From positions 86,103 through 150,102 of the forward strand of contig DDYB01000019.1 in assembly GCA_002347265.1 (NCBI GenBank): a DNA stretch of 64,000 bases, read 5' to 3'. This document shows positions 53,278 to 62,479 of the stretch, one piece after another (the first letter of the stretch is position 1; every line of letters starts with the position of its first letter). The translations under genes and the position numbers were made by a program. A model generated the notes under the pieces. That model made no database searches. It was not told where the DNA came from and saw only the letters and a list, made by a program, of their open reading frames with translations. Origin of the DNA: Desulfobacteraceae bacterium UBA2245 (lineage in GTDB: Bacteria; Desulfobacterota; Desulfobacteria; Desulfobacterales; UBA2245).

Positions 53278-54567
53278 CTATCGGCCGAAAGCCATCATTT
53301 GATGAATCGGCCGGCGGGCCGTGCGATCCGGACGGATGTTCCCGGCAATGACGACCTCGATTTTCCGCCGGTTGTCTTTCAGCGTGACCGTCTGGCCGGG
53401 GGACAATCGAACCACTGTCTTGACAAAACCGCAGCTCAGGCCCTTGGGTTGAAAGTGTTCCGGTCTGTCCGGGCTTGCAATGCTGTAAATGCGATCTTCA
53501 AAGCGGCCGATGCCCATGTCCGTCACGCAGGTGAGAACTTCTCCGATCTTCTTTCCCCCGGCGTCGATCACAGCGGCCGGGTCATGGGCGGAAACCTTTC
53601 TCAGGTCATGGCCGACAAAGGCATGGGTGTATTCGGGGGACCGGATATTCAAAAGCGCCTGGTCTCCGATAAACGCCTTGGAAAAGCCCGCGCCCTGGGA
53701 AACAAAGGGCAGGGCAAATTCCCACGGATGGTTGATAAAAGGCCAGCGGCCGATATCCTGATGGGAAAGCGGCAGCACGGCGCCGGTGCGGAGGGAATCC
53801 CGCGCGGCAAGCCCGCAGGGAAGCAGGCCGAAATCCAGGCCGGCTTCAAGCACCCGCTCCCAGGTCTGTATGAAATGCTCGGGCCGAAGGAAGATTTCAA
53901 AACCGAACTCGCCGGTATAGCCGGTGCGGGAAAGCAGGACGGGCGTACCGTCGGTCAGCCGGACGGCGTCGGAAAAACAGGCCATTTTGTCCATGCAGCC
54001 CTTGAAGGTGAAATACCGCATGCTGTCCAGGACTTTTTCCGGGTTTGCCAGCACTCTCATCAGGATGGCGGCCGCCCTTGGACCCTGAAGGTCGAATTTT
54101 CCCAGCCGGTCGGAAAGGTCCAGAATTCGGGGAACCCGTTCGCCTGCTCGAGCTTCCAGGTGACGGGCGATCGGGCCGCCCATGCCGGCGTTGACTATGA
54201 CCATATAGGACTGATCCGCCAGCTGGTAGACAATGGCGTCATCGATCACAAAGCCGTTTTCGTCCAGAAACGCGCCGTAGGTGCAATTCCCCGGCGTTAG
54301 AGCGGATTTATCCCTGCCCGCGCAGGCGTTCAGGTCCCTGGTGAAGCATCGCTGGAGCAGTTCAAAGCTTTGCGGTCCGGAGACGAGCACCGCGGCCATA
54401 TGGCTGGTGTCAAACATGCCGGCCGCGGTGAGCACGGCCAGGTGTTCCTGTTTTGCCCCGGCCGGATACCACAGGGGCATGTTGTACCGGCCGAAATCAG
54501 CCATGTTGGCGCAATGGACCGTGTGCCAGCCATGAAGCAATGTCTTTTTGGGCTCATTTTGCATCAT
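53278..54567 (-). CDS. gcvT: Aminomethyltransferase (glycine cleavage T protein)
   Basis: Releases ammonia from the lipoyl-bound intermediate and transfers the methylene group to tetrahydrofolate. At 429 residues it is somewhat longer than the usual 360-370. Family motifs include GMFDTSHMAAVLVSG, VIDDAIVYQLADQSYMVIVNAG, FDLQGPRAA and SRTGYTGEFGFEIFLRPE. GGAAGG lies six bases before the first of two ATG codons. First gene of the gcv operon. Confidence 0.93.
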   Translation of the reverse strand: MMQNEPKKTLLHGWHTVHCANMADFGRYNMPLWYPAGAKQEHLAVLTAAGMFDTSHMAAVLVSGPQSFELLQRCFTRDLNACAGRDKSALTPGNCTYGAFLDENGFVIDDAIVYQLADQSYMVIVNAGMGGPIARHLEARAGERVPRILDLSDRLGKFDLQGPRAAAILMRVLANPEKVLDSMRYFTFKGCMDKMACFSDAVRLTDGTPVLLSRTGYTGEFGFEIFLRPEHFIQTWERVLEAGLDFGLLPCGLAARDSLRTGAVLPLSHQDIGRWPFINHPWEFALPFVSQGAGFSKAFIGDQALLNIRSPEYTHAFVGHDLRKVSAHDPAAVIDAGGKKIGEVLTCVTDMGIGRFEDRIYSIASPDRPEHFQPKGLSCGFVKTVVRLSPGQTVTLKDNRRKIEVVIAGNIRPDRTARRPIHQMMAFGR

Positions 54568-54852
54568 GTTTTCCTTCCGTATCAGTGCGCTCCGGAATCT
54601 TGCAAAGGGGGCGTGTTTTTCGTGCGGGACAAACGGATTTTTGCGGCATGCATGACCTGAAAAGCCTTATATTTCATGGTGTTCAGACGCCGGGTCGAAT
54701 TTTTTTCAGGCGGGTTGTTCGGCCCGGTGAACCCGGCGTTGCGTGCAGCCGACATAATCCACCGAGTAAATGAGATTGATGAATCTGTCAATAGACGATA
54801 TGGAAATTCATGGTCCGAGCAAATCAAACGCGCATAAAGGAGGCTTGAAATC
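54568..54852. promoter_or_regulatory. Divergent gcvT / lpd control region
   Basis: Plus strand, towards lpd: TTGATG (54776-54781), 17 bases, TATGGA (54799-54804). Minus strand, towards gcvT: perfect TTGACA (54791-54786), 17 bases, weak TACTCG (54768-54763). The two promoters overlap, which would couple the two units. GCCGGGT (54689-54695) and ACCCGGC (54731-54737) form an inverted repeat in the gcvT leader. I see no glycine riboswitch. Confidence 0.5.
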
Positions 54853-56277
54853 ATGGCTGTCAGAATCGTTGTCATCGGCGCGGGGCCCGGCGGATATATT
54901 GCCGCCGTCCGCGCGGCCCAGCTTGGGGCCGAGGTCACCGTCATCGAGCGGGACAAGGCGGGAGGAACCTGCCTGAACCGGGGGTGCATTCCTTCCAAGA
55001 TGATAAAACACACGGCGCAGATGTTCGAAGACATGCAGCGATCCGGGCAGTTCGGCATCGAAATAAAGGATGCGCGCGTTGATATGAAACTCGTGCAGGA
55101 CAGAAAGGAAAAGCTGCTCGAAAACCAGGCGGCCGGAATTCTCAAGCTTTTAAAGCATCACAAAATCCGCCATCTGAAAGGACGCGGTTTTGTCAAGGGG
55201 CCCAACCTGGCCGAGGTCGTACAGGGCGACCAAACCGGGATCGAGGTTCCCTGGGACCGGCTGATCATTGCCACGGGGTCCGAGCCGATGCCCCTTTCAT
55301 CCTTTTCGTTTGACGGAAAAAGGATTCTGTCCAGCACCGATGCGCTGAATCTGCAACAGGTCCCCGAATCCGTTCTGATCGTCGGCGCCGGAGCCATCGG
55401 GTGCGAATTTGCCTGCATGCTCTCGGCGCTGGGTTCCAGGGTCACCCTGGTGGAAGCCATGGACCGTATTCTGCCGGGTCCCCATGTGGATGCGGACATG
55501 TGCGCGGTGCTTCAGCGCGAGATGAAGAAGCGAAAGATTCAGATTCTGGTCAACCGGATCATTGAAGCCATCGAAAAGATTCCGCAGGGAGTTCGAGCCT
55601 CCATTGGAACCCTTGCCGGTCCGGGACCTGAGGAAAAAAGATCGGCGCCGATGGTGGAAGTTCAAACCGTACTGGTGTGCATCGGACGCCGGCCCCTGAG
55701 CGCGGGCCTCGGGCTTGAGAAGATCGGAGTTCGGACGGATGAAAAAGGCTGGATTCTGGCCGATGACCGGATGCAGACCAGTGTGCCCGGGGTGTACGCC
55801 ATCGGAGATGCCCTGGGCCCCCGGCGGCCCATGCTGGCACACGTGGCCTCAACCGAAGGAATTACGGCCGCGCAAAACGCCATGGGCACCCAAGGTGTCA
55901 TGAATTACGACGTGATTCCGGGCGTCATCTACACCATGCCCGAAGCCGCCCATGCGGGACTGACCGAAAGCCAGGCAAGGGAAAAGGGGGTTGAGGTGCG
56001 GTCCGAAACCGTTTTGTTTCGAAGCCTGGGCATGGCGCATGCGCTGGGAACCATTGAAGGGCAGATCAAGATGCTCTCCGACGCCCGCACCGGAAAGCTA
56101 CTGGGCGTTCATATCGTGGGGCCGCATGCGTCGGATCTGATTGCCGAAGGGGCTCTGGCGCTCAGGCTCGGGTCAAGCGTCAAGGACCTGGCCGGCACCG
56201 TTCATGCGCACCCTTCGCTTTCGGAAATCATGCTGGAGGCATCCTTGAAGTCGCTGGGAAAACCGCTGCACGGATAA
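54853..56277 (+). CDS. lpd: Dihydrolipoyl dehydrogenase
   Basis: L protein of the glycine cleavage system: reoxidises dihydrolipoamide with NAD+ through FAD. 474 residues, with the FAD-binding GAGPGGYIAAVRAAQLGAEV, redox-active disulfide in GGTCLNRGCIPSK, NAD-binding VGAGAIGCEFACML and the C-terminal HAHPSLSE with the active-site histidine. AAAGGAGG lies about eight bases before the ATG. Divergent from gcvT. Confidence 0.95.
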   Translation: MAVRIVVIGAGPGGYIAAVRAAQLGAEVTVIERDKAGGTCLNRGCIPSKMIKHTAQMFEDMQRSGQFGIEIKDARVDMKLVQDRKEKLLENQAAGILKLLKHHKIRHLKGRGFVKGPNLAEVVQGDQTGIEVPWDRLIIATGSEPMPLSSFSFDGKRILSSTDALNLQQVPESVLIVGAGAIGCEFACMLSALGSRVTLVEAMDRILPGPHVDADMCAVLQREMKKRKIQILVNRIIEAIEKIPQGVRASIGTLAGPGPEEKRSAPMVEVQTVLVCIGRRPLSAGLGLEKIGVRTDEKGWILADDRMQTSVPGVYAIGDALGPRRPMLAHVASTEGITAAQNAMGTQGVMNYDVIPGVIYTMPEAAHAGLTESQAREKGVEVRSETVLFRSLGMAHALGTIEGQIKMLSDARTGKLLGVHIVGPHASDLIAEGALALRLGSSVKDLAGTVHAHPSLSEIMLEASLKSLGKPLHG

Positions 56278-56623
56278 GTACGATCCTGTCATTTGGGGAA
56301 ACCCATTGATATATTGACATGAACGCTTCCGGCTTTCGAGATCATTGGAGATGCCCATAAAACCATAATATCCGACCCAGACCGTTTTGCGGGAAAGATC
56401 CTGCGGCGCGGACGGCTACGGCGGCAGGGTTCCGGACCCGATCTCCGGTTCCAGGCGGATATTCCCGTACCGGACGTTTCTCCGGATCCGTCCGATAAAA
56501 ACGCTGTCCATTCACCGGTCCTTTCATTTCAGCAGGTTCCATTCCATTAAAGACATCCGATTGTTCCGGTACAGCTCATGGTTTCGCTTGATAAATTGCG
56601 GTTTTTTCACTAAGTTGAAGGCC
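56278..56623. other. Gap upstream of the methyltransferase gene
   Basis: About 346 bases. The methyltransferase frame is open back to 56387, but that stretch is Arg/Ser/Phe-rich with no domain match and no ribosome site, so it is treated as non-coding. No other feature is seen. Confidence 0.4.
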
Positions 56624-57379
56624 ATGGGCTACGACTTCGATGACAATGATGCGAAAACATTTGAACGCCGTCTTGCGCACCCAAGAAACCGCATGGCCCT
56701 GGAACGTCAGAATCGGCTGATGATCGATATGCTCAAGCCCATGCGCGGGCAGTCTGTCCTGGATATCGGCTGCGGGACGGGCGCCCGGTTGATGCCGCTT
56801 CTGCAAATGGGGCTGGATGTGACCGCAATTGATGTGTCGGAGCACATGCTCCGGGTCGCGGCACAAAAAACCGGATCACGGGTTGAGCTTCGCCGGGCTT
56901 CAGCCGAGGATCTGCCCTTTGAAGACAATGCCTTCAATTTTTCATGCCTGGTGACGACACTGGAATTTGTCGAAAATCCCCGTCAGGCGCTTGCCGAGGC
57001 CTGCCGGGTGACCAAAGACCGAATTTTTGTGGGCATCGTGAATCGATATTCCATCCAGAGCGTTGAGTATCGGCTTTCGGGGATTTTTACCGGATCCCCC
57101 TACCGGCATGCACGGTTTTACAGTATCTGGGAGATCAAGCGGATGCTTCGAGACATCCTGGGAGATGTTCCCATTTCCTGGAAAACCCAGTGCCGGATTC
57201 CCAGGGGATGTGGATGGATGCTTCAGAATCTGGAAACCTTTGAACCTGCGAAATCGTCTCCTTTCGGCGGTTTTGCAGGGCTGGTGGTCAGCCTGATTCC
57301 CCGGTACCGCGTTCGGCCCCTTGATATCCGGTGTGCTGCCGAAACGCCTACCGTAATGCTGGTGAGCATAATTCCCTGA
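56624..57379 (+). CDS. SAM-dependent class I methyltransferase
   Basis: 251 residues. The Rossmann SAM site is VLDIGCGTGARLMPLL, followed by VTAIDVSEHMLRVA and ASAEDLPFEDNAFN, all standard for the Methyltransf_11 family. The C-terminal half (SIWEIKRMLRDILG, SSPFGGFAGLVVSLIPRYR) gives no clue to the substrate. The ATG at 56624 begins MGYDFDDNDAKTFERRL. It lies 18 bases before amrS, so the two genes are probably co-transcribed. Confidence 0.88.
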   Translation: MGYDFDDNDAKTFERRLAHPRNRMALERQNRLMIDMLKPMRGQSVLDIGCGTGARLMPLLQMGLDVTAIDVSEHMLRVAAQKTGSRVELRRASAEDLPFEDNAFNFSCLVTTLEFVENPRQALAEACRVTKDRIFVGIVNRYSIQSVEYRLSGIFTGSPYRHARFYSIWEIKRMLRDILGDVPISWKTQCRIPRGCGWMLQNLETFEPAKSSPFGGFAGLVVSLIPRYRVRPLDIRCAAETPTVMLVSIIP

Positions 57380-57397
57380 ATCGGAGGACAATGCGAC

Positions 57398-58411
57398 ATG
57401 GAAGCCTGGTTGTATGAAAAATTAAAAGATCAGAAGGTTCGCTGCAATCTGTGCCGTCATCGATGCGTGATCGCCGAAGGCGCCCGCGGGCGGTGTCATG
57501 TCCGGGAAAACCGCCAGGGGATTCTGGAGACCCTGGTATACGGCCGCCTGGTCGCCCGGCACATTGACCCGATCGAAAAAAAACCCCTGTTTCATGTGGC
57601 GCCGGGTTCCTTATCCTATTCGGTGGCCACGGCAGGGTGCAATTTCAAGTGCCGTTTCTGCCAGAACGCCGAGATCGCCCAGATGCCGGCGGATCGGGAT
57701 GGATTGATTCTGGGCGAATACCATTCTCCGGAGTCCGTGGTTCAGGACGCCGTCCATGGCGGCTGCAGAAGCATCGCCTATACCTATACCGAGCCGACCG
57801 TGTTCTTTGAATTCGCCTGCGATACCGCCCAGATTGCCCATAAAATGGGGTTGCTCAACGTGTTTGTCACCAACGGCTACATGACGGCGGAGGCTCTGGA
57901 CAGAATTCACCCGTATCTGGATGCGGCCAACGTCGATTTGAAGGGATTTACCGACAATTTTTACAAGCAATACTGCGGCGCCCATCTGGAACCTGTAAAA
58001 GACAGCCTGAGGCAGATGAAATCCATGGGCGTCTTTGTCGAGATCACCACCTTGCTCATACCCGGTCTGAACGACGACCCCGGCGAACTGGAAAATCTGG
58101 CCGGGTTTATCGCCGCCGATCTGGGGCCGGATACCCCCTGGCATATCAGCCGGTTTCATCCGGCATACCGGCTGCTGGATCACAGTGTGACCCCGGTCAA
58201 GGCGCTTTCAACGGCGCGCGAAATCGGGATGAAATCGGGCCTGAGGTATGTTTACACAGGCAATGTCCCCGGCGATGCCGGAGAAAAGACCTCGTGCTGG
58301 AATTGCGGCACGCTTTTGATTGACCGGCGGGGGTACAGCATCAGGGAAAACCGGCTGGAAAAAGGCTGCTGTCCCTCGTGCGGAACCGCGATGGCCGGAA
58401 TCAGTCTCTGA
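57398..58411 (+). CDS. amrS: AmmeMemoRadiSam-type radical SAM enzyme
   Basis: 337 residues. An N-terminal four-cysteine group (CNLCRHRCVIAEGARGRC), the radical SAM cluster motif CNFKCRFC at about residue 82-89, YTYTEPTVFFEF, and a C-terminal zinc ribbon (CWNCG ... CCPSCG). This matches the AmrS family, usually encoded next to MEMO1 and AMMECR1 domain genes. Here AMMECR1 is at 13355-13951 and MEMO is not seen. The reaction is unknown. GGAGG lies ten bases before the ATG. Confidence 0.92.
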   Translation: MEAWLYEKLKDQKVRCNLCRHRCVIAEGARGRCHVRENRQGILETLVYGRLVARHIDPIEKKPLFHVAPGSLSYSVATAGCNFKCRFCQNAEIAQMPADRDGLILGEYHSPESVVQDAVHGGCRSIAYTYTEPTVFFEFACDTAQIAHKMGLLNVFVTNGYMTAEALDRIHPYLDAANVDLKGFTDNFYKQYCGAHLEPVKDSLRQMKSMGVFVEITTLLIPGLNDDPGELENLAGFIAADLGPDTPWHISRFHPAYRLLDHSVTPVKALSTAREIGMKSGLRYVYTGNVPGDAGEKTSCWNCGTLLIDRRGYSIRENRLEKGCCPSCGTAMAGISL

Positions 58412-58582
58412 TGCAGGATTGCCATTACAGGCCAACCGGCTGCCGCGAAGCTTGCCGGGGTGGTTCTTGCATCTTGTTTTCAGTTCGTTTCGACCGCCTG
58501 ATGATTGTTTCGGAATCTTTCCCATTTTGAATCGGCCGCACCGAACGGATTCGAATTCCTTCCCGCGTTCCCGGAATGAACC

Positions 58583-58604
58583 TCAAAACGCCGTATCGTT
58601 TTGA
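58583..58604. promoter_or_regulatory. Perfect inverted repeat upstream of moeA (possible operator)
   Basis: TCAAAACG (58583-58590) and CGTTTTGA (58597-58604) with a six-base centre, 80 bases before moeA. The dyad suits a dimeric repressor or activator. A likely promoter lies just after it in the AT-rich stretch at 58620-58665. The rest of 58412-58684 shows no gene. Confidence 0.5.
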
Positions 58605-58684
58605 CCGGGAATGTTTTCATTGTTTTGAGTTTGTGGTATGGCTTATGAAATATTGATTTTGAAGATGCCGCAAAGGAACATCCC

Positions 58685-59914
58685 ATGAAGCCGTTTTTCA
58701 AGGTTGCCACCGTGAAACAGGCGGTGGCGCAGATCCGCGAATTTGCACCCGTAGCCTCCGAACCGGTTTCGCTGGTCCAGGCAACCGGCCGCATTCTGGC
58801 CGAAGACATCATATCGACAATCGACGTCCCGGACTTTGCCCGATCCACCATGGACGGATATGCGGTTCAGGCTGCGTCCACTTTTGGCGCATCGGAACAG
58901 AATCCCGCCCTGTTTGTATTAAAAGAGTCTGTATCCATGGGCCAGGCCCCGGACATTCTGATTTTTCCAAGCACAGCCGCCCGGATTCCCACCGGAGGCA
59001 TGATGCCTCGGGGCTCGGACAGCGTGGTGATGGTCGAGCACACGGAACTGGTGGATGACGATACGGTTGAGGTTTACCGCAGCACGGCGCCGGGTCAGCA
59101 TGTTGTCGGCGTCGGAGAGGATATCCGCCGCGGCGATGCGGTTCTGACCCGGGGTACAAAAATACGCCCCCAGGAAGCCGGTCTGCTTGCCGCGCTGGGC
59201 GTTCATGAGGCACGCGTTTTTAAGCGCCCCAGAATCGGCATCGTATCGACCGGGGATGAAATCGTGGCGCCGGATGAAACCCCGGCGCCCGGACAGATTC
59301 GGGACATCAACACCTACGCTCTCTCAGGTCTGATTCTGCAGACCGGCGCCGAACCGGTTTTACTGGGGCTGGTCAGGGACGATCTGGACGCGTTGACTCA
59401 AAAATGCGCTCAGGCCCTGGACGCCTGCGACATGCTGCTGATTTCGGGCGGCAGTTCGGTAGGGGCCCGCGACTATACGGTTCAGGCCCTGTCTTCGTTA
59501 AAAGACGCCCGGATTGTTTTTCACGGGGTGTCGATCAGCCCGGGAAAACCCACCATTATCGGCACGGCTGCGGGCAAGCCCGTCTTCGGCCTTCCCGGAA
59601 ATGCGGTATCGGCCATGGTGGTGTTCATGATTCTGGTCAAGCCGGCCATCGAACAGATCGGAGGGCTGGATCCTGCCGGCCAGAGGAATCTGAGGATTCC
59701 GGCCCGCCTGTCCCGCAATCTGTCTTCGGCTCAGGGACGAACCGATTATGTTCGGGTACGCCTGATTCCAAAAACCGACGGCCTCTGGGCCGAACCGATT
59801 CTGGGCAAATCCGGGCTGATTCACACCATGGTCAAGGCCGACGGCCTGGTCGAAATCGACAGCCACACCGAGGGGCTCGACCAGGGCGCCTTGACCGAGG
59901 TGATCCTGATCTGA
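58685..59914 (+). CDS. moeA: Molybdopterin molybdenumtransferase
   Basis: Inserts molybdenum (or tungsten) into adenylylated molybdopterin. 409 residues with the usual domain order. Motifs: DVPDFARSTMDGYAVQ, MPRGSDSVVMVEHTE, the MogA-like core with PRIGIVSTGDEIV, LISGGSSVGARDYT and GLPGNAVSAMVVF. AAGGA lies seven bases before the ATG. A second, fused MoeA gene follows 86 bases later, so the organism has at least two versions, perhaps for Mo and W. Confidence 0.95.
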   Translation: MKPFFKVATVKQAVAQIREFAPVASEPVSLVQATGRILAEDIISTIDVPDFARSTMDGYAVQAASTFGASEQNPALFVLKESVSMGQAPDILIFPSTAARIPTGGMMPRGSDSVVMVEHTELVDDDTVEVYRSTAPGQHVVGVGEDIRRGDAVLTRGTKIRPQEAGLLAALGVHEARVFKRPRIGIVSTGDEIVAPDETPAPGQIRDINTYALSGLILQTGAEPVLLGLVRDDLDALTQKCAQALDACDMLLISGGSSVGARDYTVQALSSLKDARIVFHGVSISPGKPTIIGTAAGKPVFGLPGNAVSAMVVFMILVKPAIEQIGGLDPAGQRNLRIPARLSRNLSSAQGRTDYVRVRLIPKTDGLWAEPILGKSGLIHTMVKADGLVEIDSHTEGLDQGALTEVILI

Positions 59915-60000
59915 ACTCCTTGAATTCTTGTGAATAACCCTCTAACCGAGTTTAAAATTTACAGACCATGACCCATCATCGCCGGAATATCTATCTAAAG

Positions 60001-61905
60001 ATGAAAACCCTGTCCGAGGCGAAAAGCATCATGCTGAACGCTTTTGACGCGGCCCGGGACAACGCGGTTGAAACCCTGCCCGTTCCCGAATCCGTCGGCC
60101 GGATCTTGGCCGAACCGGTGACAGCCCGGTGCTGCTCTCCCCATTTTCATGCCGCGGCCATGGACGGAATCGCGGTGCTGGCCGAGACCACCTTCGGCGC
60201 CCATGAATCGACCCCCCGAACCCTGACCGTCGGAACCGAGGCCTTTTATGTAAACACCGGCCATCCGCTGCCCGGGGGCACCAATGCGGTGATCATGATC
60301 GAACATGTCCAGGCGCCCTCCGAAAATCAGGTGATCATCGAGGCGCCGGCCTTTCCCTGGCAGCATGTCCGAAAAATGGGCGAAGACATCGTGGCCACCG
60401 AAATGCTCTTTCCCCAGAATCACCGGATCACGCCGTACTGCATCGGCGCCCTGCTGTCGGCGGGCGCATTCGAGGTCTGCGTTCGAAAAGCGCCCGAAGC
60501 GCTGATTATTCCCACCGGATCCGAACTGGTGGACTGCGGTGCGATCGGCTCACGAAATTTAAAGCCCGGCCAGGTGATCGAAAGCAACAGTTTTGTGATC
60601 GGAAATCTGATCAAGGCCTGCGGAGGCAGCTTCGAAAGAAATGCCATTCTTTCCGACGATCTGGACGTCCTGCGACGGACGGTGAAACAGGCCGCGGAAT
60701 CGAATTACGACCTGGTTCTCATGATCGGCGGCTCTTCGGCCGGTTCCGCCGACTTCACCAGGCAGGTGATCGAGGATCTGGGAACGGTTCTGATTCACGG
60801 CGTGGCCATGATGCCCGGCAAACCCGTTGTTGTCGGGAAGGTGAACCACAAGCCGGTCATCGGACTTCCCGGATACCCGGTATCCGCGATTATCGCCTTT
60901 GAACAGCTCGTTCAGCCCCTGATCTGCCGCATGCTGTCCCAGCAGGAACCTGAAAGAAACAGAATCCCTGTCAATCCGGCCCGCAAGATCCCTTCAAAGC
61001 TGGGAACCGAGGAGTTTGTACGGGTCAAGCTCGGCCGCGTGGGCGATCAGGTGGTTGCCTCGCCCCTGCCCCGCGGATCGGGAACCATCACCTCTTTAAC
61101 CCAGGCCGACGGGATCATCCGCATCTCCGAACTGATCGAAGGCATCAACGCCCATGAGACCGTGGAAGCCGAGCTGCTCAAACCCCTTTCAGAAATCTGC
61201 AACACGGTGATGGTCGTGGGAAGCCATGACAACTGCCTGGATGTGCTGGCCGACGAGCTTCACAAACAATTTCCGGCGCAGAGCCTTGCCTCGAACCACG
61301 TGGGCAGCATGGGCGGCCTTCTGGCCCTGAAACGCAAGGTTGCCCACATGGCCGGCTGCCATCTTCTGGATGAAACCGACGGTGCCTACAATCTGTCGTA
61401 CGTTCAGAAATATCTTCCCGGAATTCCGGTTAAAATCGTTCATCTGGTCCGCCGCGAACAGGGACTGATCGTTTCTCCGGGGAACCCCAGGTCCATTGAA
61501 GGCATAGCGGATCTGACCCGAAAGGACATCCGGTTCATCAACCGCCAGGCTGGATCGGGCACCCGGATCCTGCTGGACTATCACCTGAAGCAATCGGGCA
61601 TCGATCCGCAGTCCATCAACGGGTACGCCTTTGAGGAATTCACCCACATGAACGTTGCCGTGGCCGTGCTGAGCCATGCCGTCGATGCCGGGCTCGGCAT
61701 TTATGCGGCGGCCAGGGCCCTGGGTCTGGATTTTATTCCAGTCGCCACCGAGGAATACGACCTGGTGATTCCACGGGTGCATTTTGAAACTCCGATGATG
61801 CAGAACCTTTTGAGCGTTCTTCAGACTGCCTCGTTTCAAAAGCGGGTTCAGGCCATGGGCGGGTATCACGTCGACGACATGGGGAAGCTCAAAGCTGAAT
61901 TCTAG
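60001..61905 (+). CDS. MoeA fused to a C-terminal periplasmic-binding-protein-like domain
   Basis: About 634 residues. The first 390 form a MoeA (HFHAAAMDGIAV, LVLMIGGSSAGSADFT, GLPGYPVSAIIAF). Residues about 395-634 are a ligand-binding domain (VVGSHDNCLDVLADEL, GSMGGLLALKR, REQGLIVSPGNPRS, NRQAGSGTRILLDYHL, GLGIYAAARALGLDFIPVATEEYDL). The same domain is in the HTH regulator at 27694-28614. It may sense molybdate or tungstate or select the metal. An in-frame ATG at 59968 gives eleven more residues. Neither start has a strong ribosome site. Confidence 0.88.
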   Translation: MKTLSEAKSIMLNAFDAARDNAVETLPVPESVGRILAEPVTARCCSPHFHAAAMDGIAVLAETTFGAHESTPRTLTVGTEAFYVNTGHPLPGGTNAVIMIEHVQAPSENQVIIEAPAFPWQHVRKMGEDIVATEMLFPQNHRITPYCIGALLSAGAFEVCVRKAPEALIIPTGSELVDCGAIGSRNLKPGQVIESNSFVIGNLIKACGGSFERNAILSDDLDVLRRTVKQAAESNYDLVLMIGGSSAGSADFTRQVIEDLGTVLIHGVAMMPGKPVVVGKVNHKPVIGLPGYPVSAIIAFEQLVQPLICRMLSQQEPERNRIPVNPARKIPSKLGTEEFVRVKLGRVGDQVVASPLPRGSGTITSLTQADGIIRISELIEGINAHETVEAELLKPLSEICNTVMVVGSHDNCLDVLADELHKQFPAQSLASNHVGSMGGLLALKRKVAHMAGCHLLDETDGAYNLSYVQKYLPGIPVKIVHLVRREQGLIVSPGNPRSIEGIADLTRKDIRFINRQAGSGTRILLDYHLKQSGIDPQSINGYAFEEFTHMNVAVAVLSHAVDAGLGIYAAARALGLDFIPVATEEYDLVIPRVHFETPMMQNLLSVLQTASFQKRVQAMGGYHVDDMGKLKAEF

Positions 61906-61937
61906 CAGCACCATGACTTTGGTTTTTTACCTTTAGC

Positions 61938-62024
61938 AGGGCGCTTAAAACAAGAATCAGGTCTTCAGGCAAGGCGCGCAACGCTGCATGGCGGCCTCAG
62001 GCGCAGTCTTTCAAGAGTCTGTTA
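61938..62024. repeat. Dispersed intergenic repeat, copy 2 (short form)
   Basis: About 87 bases sharing AACAAGAATCAGG, TTCAGGCAAGGCGCGC and GGCCTCAGGCGCAGTCTTTC with copy 1 at 29626-29764. The middle part of copy 1 is missing. It fills most of the gap between the MoeA fusion and archease genes. Confidence 0.65.
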
Positions 62025-62041
62025 AAACACCCTTTATTCAT

Positions 62042-62464
62042 ATGCCCCGTAAACGCTATGAATTGATCGATCATACGGCCGATCTCGGTTTGCGCATCTT
62101 TGGCAGGGATCTGCCCGACCTGTTCGAGGCAGCGGCCTTTGCCGTGTTTGACCGGATTACGGATATCGGCGCCTTGCGGGGCATGGAGCGCCGGGTTCTT
62201 GAAATATCCGGTGCGGACTGGCCGGATCTTATGGTAAACTGGCTTCGAGAACTTCTCTATCTCTGGAACGGAGAACGCCGGCTTATCAAACAGGCCCGGA
62301 TTTTGACAATCCAGGAGTATCATCTGAGCGCCGAAATCCGCTATGATCCCTTTGATCCGGACCTTCATCGCATCGAGGAAGAGATCAAGGCCGTCACCTA
62401 TCATCAGATCGCGGTAGAACCAGCCGGGTCCGGCTGGGAAGCCCGCATCATCTTCGATGTCTAG
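62042..62464 (+). CDS. Archease
   Basis: Small activator (140 residues) of the RtcB RNA ligase. It stimulates formation of the RtcB-GMP intermediate. It starts MPRKRYELIDHTADLGLRIFG, the archease signature, and continues with LMVNWLRELLYLWNGERRL and the metal-binding C-terminal EIKAVTYHQIAVE. The frame extends upstream into the repeat, but the ATG at 62042 gives the family start. It lies 15 bases before rtcB. Confidence 0.92.
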   Translation: MPRKRYELIDHTADLGLRIFGRDLPDLFEAAAFAVFDRITDIGALRGMERRVLEISGADWPDLMVNWLRELLYLWNGERRLIKQARILTIQEYHLSAEIRYDPFDPDLHRIEEEIKAVTYHQIAVEPAGSGWEARIIFDV

Positions 62465-62479
62465 CCTGGGAGGCGCCTT

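Noticed and set aside
54568..54852. Possible glycine riboswitch ahead of gcvT
   Set aside because: I looked for the paired glycine aptamer cores and found none; only a simple inverted repeat is present.
56387..56623. N-terminal extension of the methyltransferase
   Set aside because: No ribosome site; composition is unlike protein; family members start near MGYDF.
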